Shown here in pieces: positions 1 to 10,867 of a stretch of DNA of 64,000 bases. A model generated the notes under the pieces. That model searched no databases. It saw only the letters and a program-made list of their open reading frames with translations, and was not told the origin of the DNA. A program made the translations under genes and the position numbers. Position 1 is the stretch's first letter; every line of letters begins with the position of its first letter. The stretch is from Silene latifolia (Eukaryota > Streptophyta > Magnoliopsida > Caryophyllales > Caryophyllaceae): the NCBI RefSeq assembly GCF_048544455.1, contig NC_133538.1:448521311-448585310 (forward strand), given 5' to 3'.

Positions 1-801
1 ATATACCAATAATCGATGTAAATAACTAACAAACATTAACAACCCGCGGGTTTGACTTTCATAGTCAGAACCCAGCTCTAGAACAGACGCATAAGGTGAT
101 GCGCCTCTTCCAGAGGACGCAGCATCTGCTGCGCCTGTTCTGGGTTGACCTCTGTCCCTGAACTCCTTCTCGCTCTGACGTAGCTCTTAATTACGTATTT
201 AATCAACTATTAATCGTATTATCACTTCTAATCTGACGTATTTTCGTACTTTTATTTCTAATTTTAATTTCTTTTCTTTTCTTCTTCAAAATCCCGTTTT
301 GAGCGTGGTTTTGACGTAGATCAAATAATCATTGTAATATTTGTAATTTTAATTATTGTATCTTATTTATCGTATTTTATTATTATGTATGATTTATTTA
401 CTTGGTTTTTCACATGTAATTGAATCTAACTTTCAACTTCGACCCACATTGAGTGTTAAACTACGTGTTAACCAAATTAGTTTAATTCACATGTTAGGAC
501 TAAAACATTGGATGTTGCATTGCATGCATTACATCGACGACATATCAAATATGAATAATTTCCCTAATCATTAGTAGAGGCCGCTATCGAGGCGGGCGGG
601 ATTAGGTGTTCGAATTAAAGAGCTTTCTAATACGTACCCTCACCCCTTACTCCAGTTATCTCTGGACATCCGTATCCATTGGCATCTTCGAGAGTCATTC
701 TAGACATAGAATGCTAAGGGTAACAAGTTCTTAGTGTTCATATCATTACTTTGTGTCTTGACATGGCACGAGGTATTCGAACGGTTTCCAATTTTTCCAC
801 A
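1..801 (+). mobile_element. Tat/Ogre-type LTR remnant (5' LTR, right part)
   Basis: Noncoding sequence running in from the left edge and ending in ...TTTCCACA just before a TGGCGACTCC primer-binding-like site. That site resembles the tRNA-Arg primer site known for Tat/Ogre Ty3 elements, so I infer these bases are the right part of a 5' LTR. The left LTR border and TSD are outside the window. The 72-codon frame at 356-574 has no recognisable domain. The element is cut off about 150 bases after the primer site, where sequence related to another family (Tekay-like integrase) begins. Identity rests mainly on the primer site. Confidence 0.4.
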
Positions 802-810
802 ATAAATTGG

Positions 811-822
811 TGGCGACTCCAC
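811..822 (+). other. Primer-binding site, tRNA-Arg type
   Basis: TGGCGACTCCAC, a few bases after the presumed LTR end. Known Ogre/Tat elements use a near-identical TGGCGACTCC site. It is the strongest evidence for classifying the sequence to its left. Confidence 0.45.
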
Positions 823-975
823 AAATGCGGGCTTATTCAACCTTTCACCGGTTTCAATGCCTCACAAATCGGTAACGGCCCATGACGTGCTTTGGCAAGC
901 CAAGGTTCCGTGAGAGAAGTGCCGCTGCCTCAAAACCAACGCGCAGGTGCGCGCGGCGCTGGTGGCCCATGTTCA

Positions 976-2212
976 CAGTTGTATAAAGATTTGAAGAAGA
1001 CCTTCTGGTAGCCTGGGGTGAAGAGGGAAACAGCTGAGTTCGTGGCTCGATGTTTGACATGTCAGAGGGTTAAGGGAGAGCAACGACGACCACAAGGTAA
1101 GATACAGTCTCTTGAGGTACTTGAGTGGAAATGGGAATCTATCTCTATGGACTTTATAGTGGGTTTACCAAGGAGCCAGCAGGGTAACAACATGATATGG
1201 GTGATAGTTGACCGTTTGACTAAGTTAGTTCACTTTATTCCAATGAAAGATACGTGGAGTAAGGTTCAGTTGGCTAATGGGTACAGGAAACATATGGTGA
1301 GGTTACAGGGAGTCCCTAAGGACATTGTGTCAGATCGAGATGCGAGGTTTATTTCTCGGTTTTGGCAAGAATTGCAGGAGATGATGGGAACTACCCTGAA
1401 GATGAGTACTGCATTTCATCCTGCAACAGATGAGCAGACAGAGAGAACTATCAAGTCCTTGGAGGATATGTAACGAGCTTGTGTGATGGAGTTTGGTGGT
1501 AGCTGGGAGGATAGGTTGGATCTGATCGAGTTTTCTTATAACAACAGCTAGCACACGAGTATTGGGATGGCACCGTTTGAGGCTTTGTATGGGAGGAGGT
1601 GTAGGAGTCCGATTTGCTGGGATGATAAAGCTGAAGCAGTGGTTTTAGGACCACAGATGGTACAGAAGATGATAGAACAGGTAAAGGTGATTCGACAAAA
1701 GATGAAAGCGGCCCAGGATCGACAAAAGAGTTATGAAGACCTACATTGCCGTGACATAGAGTTTTACGTTGGGGATAAAGTTCTTCTAAAAGTATCTCCT
1801 ATGCGTGAGGTTATGAGGTTTGGTAAGAAAGGGAAGCTAAGCCCGAAGTTCATCGAACCATATGAGATTTTTGGATCGTGTGGGAGAGGTTGCCTACCGG
1901 TTAGCGTTACCAACAGCTTTGGATCGTGTGCATAATGTGTTTCATGTGTCTCAGTTAAGGAAGTATGTGAGTGATCCCTCCCATGTGCTAGAGGTGGAGA
2001 ACATAGAGTTGGATGAGTCCTTGTCTTATCTTGAGGTGCCAAAACAGATTCTTGATCGCAAGATTTGGAAAACTAGGTCCGAGGAGACGGTGTTGCTTAA
2101 GGTCCTATGGTCTAATCATAAGGTTGAGGAAGCGACTTGGGAGGTGGAAGAGGCTATGAGGGAGCGGTATCCGTCTCTTTTTGATCAGGTATGTGTGGTT
2201 ACGGGGACGTAA
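976..2212 (+). pseudogene. Ty3/gypsy (Tekay-like chromovirus) pol 3' part: integrase plus chromodomain, broken
   Basis: Encodes the end of a Ty3 polyprotein. First comes the second half of the integrase zinc finger (LTCQRVKGEQ). Then the catalytic core, with [16 protein letters not shown] and FHPATDEQTE giving the D, D and E positions. Then GPYEI-like and ALDRVHNVFHVSQLRKY C-terminal motifs. It ends in a chromodomain-like segment (LLKVLWSNHKVEEATWEVEE). The chromodomain, the long LTR and the match to the element at 33.7-42.2 kb place it with Tekay/Del-like chromoviruses. It is broken by TAG at 1010-1012, TAA at 1471-1473, TAG at 1549-1551 and a frameshift near 1866-1880. Gag, protease, RT and RNase H are missing because the copy is truncated at about 975. 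It is useful as the unmutated reference for several stop codons in that other copy. Confidence 0.88.
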
Positions 2213-2214
2213 CC
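2197..2214 (+). other. Hairpin over the pol stop codon
   Basis: GGTTACGGGGACGTAACC: a perfect 7-bp stem with a GGGA loop spanning the pol stop codon (TAA in the right arm). The same structure occurs at 35322-35339 in the minus-strand relative. Confidence 0.55.
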
Positions 2215-2397
2215 ATGTTTCTTTTAGGGGGGTAGGAGATGATCGCATAAGGTTTTGGTATGGTTTTATGTTAGTCTTTGCACAGTTTGTAGTTGTTTTG
2301 AGTCGGTTTGAGTTGTGGTTGGGGGTTTTGTTTTGAGTTCTTGGTTGCGTTGTTTTGTCATGGTTGAGTTAGTATGTTTTGTTTTTGAGTATGGGCT

Positions 2398-2417
2398 GAG
2401 CTTCGGGGACGAAGTTC
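2398..2417 (+). other. Hairpin upstream of the polypurine tract
   Basis: GAGCTTCGGGGACGAAGTTC: an 8-bp stem (one G.T pair) with the same GGGA loop as the pol-stop hairpin. It lies just before the purine tract AAGGAGGGAAG (2423-2433) that primes plus-strand synthesis. Related hairpins sit in the same place at 35111-35130, 52271-52290 and 52916-52935. Confidence 0.6.
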
Positions 2418-2435
2418 CTTTTAAGGAGGGAAGAC

Positions 2436-3792
2436 TGTAATACTACGGTTTTCTATGTTGTTGGGTACTCTGTCGAGTGGGGCTTGCTCTGTCGAGTAAG
2501 TGAGTTTGGATTTCGAAACAGTGTAATGCTGATGGGTACTCAATCGAGTAAGTGTGGCACTCGATCGAGTAAGGGTCACTCGATCGAGTAAGTCGGTTCT
2601 ACGGGTTATTAATGCCGGGTTTTGTTAGCAATGCGAGAATGATATATAAAGTTTTCCGTCAGTTTCTTTTTCACTTTTTATCTTTTCTAAAATCTCACAA
2701 AACCTAAACAAAGTACGTTGCTCTCTTCTTCGCATTGCTGCCAAATCCTAAGGGCTATAGTTGTCGGATCGTCGTGTTCTTTACGCCGTTGAGTTCGTCG
2801 TAGTGTAGGTAAGATCCTTGTATAGTTTTTATGCCTTTTCGTTGATTTTGTTTAAAGCCCTAATTGGGTATTTTGGGGGATTTTGGGAGTATGATGTGTA
2901 TTAGATAATGATTCAATGGTTATGTGATTATAGGAGGTGGTTTCGTAGAGGAGCAGTATTGAATAACCGATTTGTGACGATCCGGTGATTTGCTTATTTC
3001 AGGTAGGGTTTCCCTACTCGGTTTTTGATTACATAATTGTTTGGTGATGGTTGTGATTATTGTTGATCTCTAACGTATTGGTATTGTATTGGTGTTGTTG
3101 TTGTTATATAATTGGTTGTGTAATTGTCTGTTGTTCGCGAGGCGTGTCCTCGGCTGAGAGGAGTCACTTGCGGGAGTGACTTCATGCCCTTGATTCGCCC
3201 TCTGTGGAACCCGCCACGGGAGGGGATGTGCATATTAAGGAACTTGGGTTTTCGCTCAGAATAGATGAGTGGGGATTTGGTGGGTAAGGCTGCGGTCCTC
3301 CACTGGCGGCGTGGAATATCTGTTGTTATGGGTATTCTAGCAGGACTACACACTTTAGTGTGTAGTCAGGTGTGTGGAGATATAATGGAGTTTGGAGTTT
3401 TGTGTGTTGTATCTTGTGTATCTTGTTTTATGTAATCCGTAACTGACCCCATTTAAATATTTTGAAAGCTGTGGTGATCCATTCGGGGATGGTGAGCAGT
3501 TATTGAGCAGGTATGAGATGGATTGCGCGAGGGATAGCTAGGATGGAGTCACCACTTGCCACTAGAGTCTTCCGCTGTGTCTTTGGCTTAGTTTATTTTC
3601 AGTTGGTTTGGAAAATTTGTATTTCTTTTACTGTTTGGGATTTTGATGTTCTAATCACTTAAACTCATATACTTAATTAAGTACGTTTCTTTATGGTCAA
3701 TTTGATATACATTGTCTCGGGTAACCGAGATGGTATCACTTCCATGCATTAGGTGGTCTTGGTAAGGCACCTTGGTGTATGAGGCTGTTACA
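2436..3792 (+). mobile_element. 3' LTR of the Tekay-like element
   Basis: Runs from TGTAATACTACGG, directly after the purine tract, to ...GAGGCTGTTACA (TG...CA, 1357 bp). It is the same family as the LTRs at 33678-35092 and 40826-42207, read on the opposite strand. Near its start it carries palindrome-like sites at 2471, 2490, 2541, 2562 and 2581. The matching 5' LTR is absent, so no TSD can be checked. Its last 240 bases are included in the duplication repeated at 5453. Confidence 0.85.
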
Positions 3793-4546
3793 TCCTAATT
3801 AACGTAATTTGAAAAATAATTAAAAATAATTAAAAATATTTGATATCGTTTTAAAGAGTTACATTAATTTTGATCAAGCCGTTCTCCCCCTCCTATTTTT
3901 TCACACTAAATAAATTAAGCTTTAATAAAAATAATACCGCTAACTTACAAATAACAATATTACAAATTTACAACTAATACGATAGACGATACTTGATAGT
4001 ATAAAAATTACAAATAACTATTAGCTCGCTTACAATGATTTACAAACTACAAGTTACAAAACTTTAACATATGTAAAAAAAAGTGTCAGGACCGCCCAAC
4101 CCGCACCAGCCCTTAAACCCGTTACATAAACTGGGCCGGTTCAGGCTAGCCAGCATACACCAGCCCGGCCCGTGTACAACCCGCACCCCTCACAGCCCGT
4201 GGTGTGGGCTCGGGCTGCTCCCCCAGCAACATGGCCCGGCCCACAGTCGAGCTCTACATACATATCAAAAGTCATAAAAATAAAATATGACTTCTTAAAC
4301 AATATTGAAGCAGCTGTGTTACAACAATGGTATACGGGTGTTACAATAACGGTATAGCTGTGTTATGATAAATTCTAATCTTGTTATTAAAGTTATAGCT
4401 GTGTGCGATAATGGTGTGCTTGCATGTGCTACAATAATGATGCAGGTATATTTATATTATAATGATGACATAACTATGCTATTATATGGATGTAACTTGA
4501 AAAAATTGATGGAATGAGTACACCATAACTCTGAACATATAGAAAG

Positions 4547-4614
4547 CATACGTGGATTCAAACCCAGGTCGTTTGTAGAGTTACACGATGCTTTACCGGT
4601 TGAGCTAATAGGCA
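4547..4614 (-). other. tRNA-like (A-box/B-box) remnant
   Basis: On the minus strand TAGCTCAACCGGTAAAGC resembles a Pol III A box and GGTTTGAATCC a B box, about 35 bases apart. The acceptor and T stems pair poorly, so it is not a functional tRNA. It may be a tRNA pseudogene or the head of a tRNA-derived SINE. A second copy lies at about 10540-10607, just right of the LINE insertion in duplication copy 2. Confidence 0.4.
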
Positions 4615-4875
4615 TTTAATATTCTTTGATTAATTAGTCAAAGAATGTGAATAATTCAAGAATATGAAGCAAGTTTAAAGATAATTGCAAGACTGTTTCA
4701 CATAAAAAATGACTTTAATTCTATGAAGTAACACTATTGCGAAGTAACACCAGTTATTTATAACGTAACACCTGTTATTCTATGGAGTAACACATTATTA
4801 TATTCAGATAAGTAGGTTTTTTATAGAGTAACACTACTTATTTAATAATGTAACACTAGTTACTCTTTAAAGTAA

Positions 4876-5305
4876 GGCTCTGTGTGGCAAGGCATTTCAA
4901 ATACCTGATTTAGTCAAAGTAGCTTATTTGATCAAAATTCCAGGTACCTTATTTTTTTGTACGCGTTTGGCAAGTAGTTTATTTAACCAACTAAGCTACC
5001 TGAAATGAAATGTTACCTAGAGTAGCATTTGAGATTTCAGGTACCTGTTTTGATTTAATTTTTCGTTTTTACCCCTTAAATTTATACTATTAAATAATTA
5101 TCATATCCTTTTACGTCATTTCATCAAAATCAGTTACTTTTTCAGTTAGTTTGCCAAACACTTTTTTATATAATCAGCTACCTTATCAGTTCCTAATTTT
5201 TAGCTACCTAATCAATTACCTTTTCAGGTTTCAGTTACCTTTTCAGTTTTCAGCTAGCTTTTCAGGTTTTAGCTAGTTTTTCAGTTAGTTTTACCAAACA
5301 GAGCC
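4876..5305. mobile_element. Tourist-like MITE (PIF/Harbinger type), 430 bp
   Basis: Ends are GGCTCTGTGTGGCAA and, inverted, GGCTCTGTTTGGTAA (13 of 15 match), flanked by TAA at 4873-4875 and 5306-5308. Short terminal repeats of this kind and a 3-bp TAA duplication are typical of PIF/Harbinger MITEs. There is no coding capacity. Copy 2 of the duplication lacks it: there AAGTAA runs straight into another element. It therefore inserted after the duplication, or was absent from the copied template. Confidence 0.8.
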
Positions 5306-6443
5306 TAATACTAGCTATCCTTACTGTAATAATTTAGAATAAAGAATTAGATTATTTGTAATTCGAACCTATATTGTGTGTATGGTTATGAATCACACGA
5401 GTTGTGGTATGAAGTAACTTTAGTTATTCAGTAGTGCAACAATAGTTACATACTTGTCACTAGAGTTTTCCGCTGTGTCTTTGGCTTAGTTTATTTTCAG
5501 TTGGTTTGACATTTGGTTTGGAATATTTGTATTTCTTTTACTGTTTGGGATTTTGATGTTGTAATCACTTAAACTCATATACTTAATTAAATACGTTTCT
5601 TTATGGTCAATTTGATATACATTGTCTCGGGTAACCGAGATGGTATCACTTCCATGCATTAGATGGTCTTGGTAAGGCACCTTGGTATATGGGGCTGTTA
5701 TATCCTAATTAACGTAATTTGAAAAATAATTAAACATATTTGATATCGTTTTAAAGAGTTACATTAATTTTGATCAAGCCCTTCTCCCCCCCCCCCCCCA
5801 TTTTATCACACTAAATAAATTAAACTTTAATTAAAAATAATACCGCTAATTTACAAATAACAATATTACAAATTTACAACTAATACGATAGACGATACTT
5901 GTTAGTATAAAAATTACAAATAACTATTAGCTCGCTTACAATGATTTACAAACTACAAGTTACAATTTACAAAACTTTAACATATGTAAAAAAAAAAGTG
6001 TCAGGACCGCCCAACCCGCACCAGCCCTTAAACCCGTTACATAAACTGGGCCGGTTCAGGCCAGCATACACCAACCCGGCCCGTGTACAACCAGCACCCC
6101 TCACAGCCCGTGGTGTGGGCTCGGGCTGCTCCCCCACCAACCTGGCCCGGCCCACAGTTGAGCTCTACATACATATCAAAAGTCATTAAAATAAAATATG
6201 ACTTCTTAAACAATATTGAAGCAGTTGTGTTACAACAATGATATACCGGTGTTACAATAACGGTATAGCTGTGTTATGATAAATTATAATCTTGTTATTA
6301 AAATTATAGCTGTGTGCGATAATGGTGTGCTTGCATGTGCTACAATAATGATGCAGGTATATTTATATTATAATGATGACATAACTATGCTATTATATGG
6401 ATGTAACTTGAAAAAATTGATGGAATGAGTACACCATAACTCT

Positions 6444-9400
6444 TTTTTTTTTTTTGGAAAGAAAGAACATAGATAAATAAAAAAAAGAGTTAGGTTACAT
6501 CAAGGGGGCGGGTCGGGGGAGAGAGGCGCGCAGGCCAAAACAAAGTCTGTAGTACAAAGATCAACAACAAAAGGAGGGGCAAATGCCCACTCAAAACAAC
6601 CTAGTGCGGGGCTAACATCATGGACGGAGTAATGAGCAAGAGCATCCGCCACACGGTTGGCCGTTCTCTTCTCAAACACCAGCTTCAAATGGGGAGAGTC
6701 CTGCAAGAGGGCCCTACACTCAAGAATAATATTAGCAAAGGGACCACACGGATCAATAGGACGGAGGATGGCACTAACGGCATCAAGACAATCAGAGGCA
6801 ATCAGAACATTGTCCCCAAGGACACTAGAACGTAGAATCCCATCACGGATAGCACGGACCTCACTAAGGAAAGGGCAAGTACCAGGGAACCGGGTAGACC
6901 AACCAAGAACCCAAGACCCATGACAATCTCTAATGACACACCCCGAACTGGCTAAACAAGAAGAGGGAGAGAGAGCCGCGTCAACGTTGGCTTTAAGCCA
7001 ACCAAGCGGCGGAAGGGCCCAGCTAACAGGATAGCTAAAGGCATCAAGTGGGATGGTACTGGAACAGGGGGTGGTAGGAGAGCGGGCATTGGCAAGGGTC
7101 CAGGTAGTGGATTGGGAGATAATGGAGGAAAAAGGGGGAGAGGTCAGAGAGGGAGGAGGAGAAAAGTCGGTCGCAGCGCCTAAGCCAAAGGCGCCAGATA
7201 GAAAAGGTGAAGAGTGTGTTCCAGCTAGGAGAGGGAGAATTGCAGTTCTCGAAGATCCACTGGTGAAGGTTCGATGTAAAGAAAGAAGGGTGGACATCAA
7301 GGGAAGTCCATGTATCCAAGGCAAGGCTACAGTCGCGGAGGACATGGAGGGAGGTCTCAGGGATGGAGGGACTGTGACACAGGGAACAAGACGGGCTCGG
7401 AAGGATGTTTCTAGCAAAGAGGGAAACCTTGTGGGGAAGCTTGTTCCACCAAACAAGCCAGATAAAAACTTTGATCTTGGGTTGGGTATGGAGGTCCCAA
7501 AGCCAAGACAGATCGGGGGGGGGGGAGAGAGCTAAGAGGAGGGGTAGGGGGGATGAGAGGGCTAGAAAGGGACAGATAGGTTTCGGCAGTAGAGAATTTA
7601 CCTTTGGGGGCAAGGGAGGTGGTGAGAAGGTCCGGCCTAGGAGAGGAGGGAATGGGGAGGGAAAGGATAAGAAGGGCAATGTGATCAGGGAGGACAAAGT
7701 CAAGAGAGTCAAGGGACCAGGATCCGTTAGAGATGATGGAGCTCAGCTTCGCGGTAGAGGAAGGGAGGTTTAAGGGTCCAGAGATGATGGCTCTGAGGGG
7801 CCCGGGGCATAACCAAGGGTCATCCCAAAGCCCAATGGAAGAGCCGTCACCAATGGACCAAGACAAGTGGTTTTTGAGAAGATTCCATCCAACACCCACA
7901 TTTTTCCAAATGTGTGAGCCGTAGGAGAAAGACCGAGGAACGGGGGTGAGATATTTACTACGGAGAGCTTTGGCAGCGAGGGAGGATTTATCAAGGAGGA
8001 TTTTCCAGCTAAGCTTAGTGGAGAGAGTGTCGTTCAAGGGTTTGGCGGCCTTGATACCGAGGCCTCCCGAGAGAGGGGGGCGAGTAACAAGATCCCAATT
8101 GGCAAGGTGAAGTTTCTTAGAAGCTTGACTGGACCCGAGAAAGTCATGCGGGTGATTTTGTCAATGTTATTGAGGATGGAGGTGGGAAGGCGGATGCATT
8201 GCATTGCATGGCAGGGTAAAGCATTGAGAGTGGATTTAATGAGGCGATTCTCCACAAAAGACGGAGAGAAAACGGGATTTCCAGGTAGCTAACTTCGATT
8301 GGATGTTATCAATGATAAAGTGGAGGTCAGCCTTCTTAGGTTTTTTTCCCGGAGGGGAAGCCTAGGTAGGTGCCAAGGTTATTGGTTTTCTTAATGCCAA
8401 GGGCCTCTTCGAAGAGGAGATATCGAAGGAGGGGTGTGTCCGGAGAAGATGATTTTGCTCTTGAGGCGATTGATTTTTGCCCCGAGGTGGTGCAAAAGGA
8501 GAGGATAGTGTCTTGGAGGGCACAGAGGTTTCTCTCTGAGGCCCTACCGAAGACAAGGATATCGTCAGCAAAGAGGAGGTGGGAAAAAGAGGCACCCCCT
8601 TTCCCAAGCGGGTAAGGGGTCCACTCATTCTCAGAGCAGGAGAGATGAATGAGGCGGGAAAGGGCTTCCATGCAGATGATGAAGAGGTAGGGGGAGAGGG
8701 GGTCGCCCTGGCGAATTCCCCGGGAAGGGAGGAAACTATCGAGGGAAGAGCCATTTAGAGTGACATGGGCGGATGTCGTGGAGATGCAGCTCATAATAAG
8801 GAGATAGTGTCGGGTCAATGTTGACCGCGAAAAGGCGTGATCCGATAAAGTCCCATTCAAGTCTATCAAAGGCCTTTTCAAGATCGAGTTTAAGAGCAAA
8901 CCAGCCGGTTTTACTCTTGGAGAAATGCATAGAATGGAGAATCTCAGAAGCAATGATAAAGTTGGTGTCGGTGCCTCTACCGGGAATGGAGCTTCCCTGG
9001 TTGGGGGAGATTAAGGTGTGCATGAGGGGCTTGAGACGGTTGACAATGATTTTTGTAACGATTTTGTAGGTGGTGTTACAAAGGCTAATGGGTCGAAAAT
9101 TGGAGATAGTTTGAGGTGAAGGGATTTTTGGGATGAGGGAGATAGAAGTTTTATTGATAGATAGGGGAACAGTTTTAGTTAAGAAAATGTTCTGGATTAA
9201 GGGAACAAAGTCAGGCTTGAGAATATCCCAGCAACGTTTAAAGAAACCCGCATGGAAACCATCAGGTCCAGGGGCCTTGTTAGAACCAAGGGAGAAGAGA
9301 GCGCAATGGATTTCCTCACTAGACGGAATCAGGAAAGACATGGAAAAGGAGGTCCCCACGGGTGGGCCCTGGGTGGGAGGTGTAAGATGGACAACCTCTT

Positions 9401-10510
9401 TCCCAGAAGTGAAAAGGGTGGTGAAATGGTGAGTAATGTGGGAGTTAAGGGCATCATGGCCAGAGATGACCGCGCCCACATCATTGGTCAGGGAGAGAAT
9501 GCGGTTGAAGCTCCTACGGAGGGTAACCGATTTTTGGAAGAAGGAAGTGTTCCGGTCGCCATCCGTGAGCCAATTTATGCGAGCTCTATCAAGCCAGAAG
9601 AGGTGTTCAAAATCAAGGACGCGGCTCAGGTCACTAGAGAGGGACTCATTAAGGTCAAGGAGAAAGATGGAATTTGGGTGGGAGCAGAGTTCCTTTTGAA
9701 CCCCAAGGAGGCGAGAGGAGAGGTGGGCCCGCTTTTTAGGGAGGCTGCCAAAAGTCACAGTGGCCCAGTCACGAAGGGTAAGGCTAAGGCTAGAGATTTT
9801 GGTCGGAGGGCAACCACTAAGGGAGGGCCAGGTAGAGGAGACGAGAGGTAACAAGGAGGGCTCACATAACCAGAAGTTTTCGAACTTAAAGGGCTTAACA
9901 ACAGGGTGGGGGGGAAGGGAGGTTTTGAGAATGATGGGACAATGGTCGGAAGAGAGGCGGGTCAAGTGATAATTATGAGAATTGGGGTAATGGTTAAGCC
10001 ATAACTGGTTCACCCAAACCCGGTCAAGTCTTTCCAAGATGGGATTCGTACGACGTCTATTGGTCCAAGTAAACTTAGGTCCAGAAAACCCGATGTCAAT
10101 AAGGTCACAAGCGTCAAGGGCCGAGGTAAACAAGTCAACTCTGTTTTGTCTAATGCCCCGACCCCCCAGTTTCTCATTAGAGCATGTAACTTCATTAAAA
10201 TCACCGACGCAGACCCACGGGAAATTGTGATTATCAGCTAAGTTAACCAGGTCAGTCCAAAGGCCACGGCGGATGCGAAATTTCGGGCTAGCGTAAACAG
10301 CAGAAAGAAGAAAACAGAGGGGAGAAAGAGGTACCTGAACCACCACATTGATTAATTGTTCATGTTTGTTGAGAAGGGAAACCGTTGCCTTGCAAGCATT
10401 CCAGAGGATGATAATACCGCCAGTGAAACCCACCGGGTCCAGAACCTCGAAGGAGTCGAACGGAAGCTTCCGCACGATGATGAGAGTTATCCTTTCTGAG
10501 ACAAGAGTCA
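6444..10510 (-). mobile_element. 5'-truncated L1-type LINE, 4.07 kb
   Basis: Minus-strand insertion with its poly(A) tail seen as T's at 6444-6455. It is flanked by a perfect 16-bp TSD, AGTACACCATAACTCT, at 6428-6443 and 10511-10526. The uninterrupted target is preserved in duplication copy 1 (4519-4534). ORF1 and the start of the endonuclease are missing, the usual 5' truncation of target-primed reverse transcription. Confidence 0.93.
6500..10510 (-). pseudogene. LINE ORF2: endonuclease, reverse transcriptase, zinc finger, RNase H (broken)
   Basis: Read right to left: most of an APE-type endonuclease (FPWVCVGDFNEV, FTWTNRR, SSDHCPI), then a long frame to 8736 with the N-terminal RT motifs (NKAPGPDGFHAGFFK, LIPKI, FRPISLCN, LEKAFDRLEWDF). 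The next frame (8953-8336) has the RT core (RQGDPLSPYLF, FADDILVFG). Frames at 8037-7044 hold the zf-RVT region (LCHSPSIPETSLHVLRDC). 7456-6500 holds the plant-type RNase H (NVDAALS, SEVRAIRDG, ASDCLDAV, NRVADALA). At least four frame changes make it inactive. The lead reading frame is almost 600 codons, so decay is moderate. Confidence 0.92.
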
Positions 10511-10867
10511 AGTACACCATAACTCTGAACATAAAGAAAGCATACGTGGATTCAAACCCAGGTCGTTTGTAGTGTTACACGATGCTTTATCGGTTGAGCT
10601 AATAGGCATTTAATATTCTTTGATTAATTAGTCAAAATGTCAATAATTCAAGAATATGAAGCAAGTTTAAAGATAATTGCAAGACTGTTTCACATAAAAA
10701 ATGACTTTAATTCTATGAAGTAACACTATTGCGAAGTAACACAAGTTATTTATAACGTCACACCTGTTATTCTATGGAGTAACACATTATTATATTCAGA
10801 TAAGTAGGTTTTTTATAGAGTAACACTACTTGTTTAATAATGTAACACTAGTTACTCTTTAAAGTAA

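Larger units (their letters stand above)
3553..5452 (+). repeat. Segmental duplication, copy 1
   Basis: Starts inside the LTR (CTTGCCACTAGAG) and continues through about 1.2 kb of noncoding flank, then reappears at 5453 as copy 2. It holds AT-rich sequence, a GC-rich block at 4083-4250 (repeated GGCCCG/GCCCG words), a run of short degenerate repeats around GTAACAC/GTTACAA (4310-4870), a tRNA-like stretch and a MITE. The two small frames at 4083-4357 lie in the GC-rich block and are not genes. Copy 2 differs by small substitutions and indels. Confidence 0.8.
5453..10867 (+). repeat. Segmental duplication, copy 2 (split by a LINE)
   Basis: Repeats the 3553-4875 unit in two parts, 5453-6443 and 10527-10867, separated by the LINE. 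It includes the LTR end, a longer C run (5790s), the GC-rich block (6001-6150), the degenerate GTAACAC repeats and the tRNA-like stretch. It ends where the deleted Ty3 element begins at 10868. Confidence 0.8.

Noticed and set aside
4547-4614. Functional tRNA gene
   Set aside because: Acceptor and T stems do not pair, and length and loop geometry are wrong.
6620-10230. Several plus-strand frames of up to 199 codons at 6.6-10.2 kb
   Set aside because: They are antisense shadows of the minus-strand LINE ORF2, which carries all the recognisable motifs.
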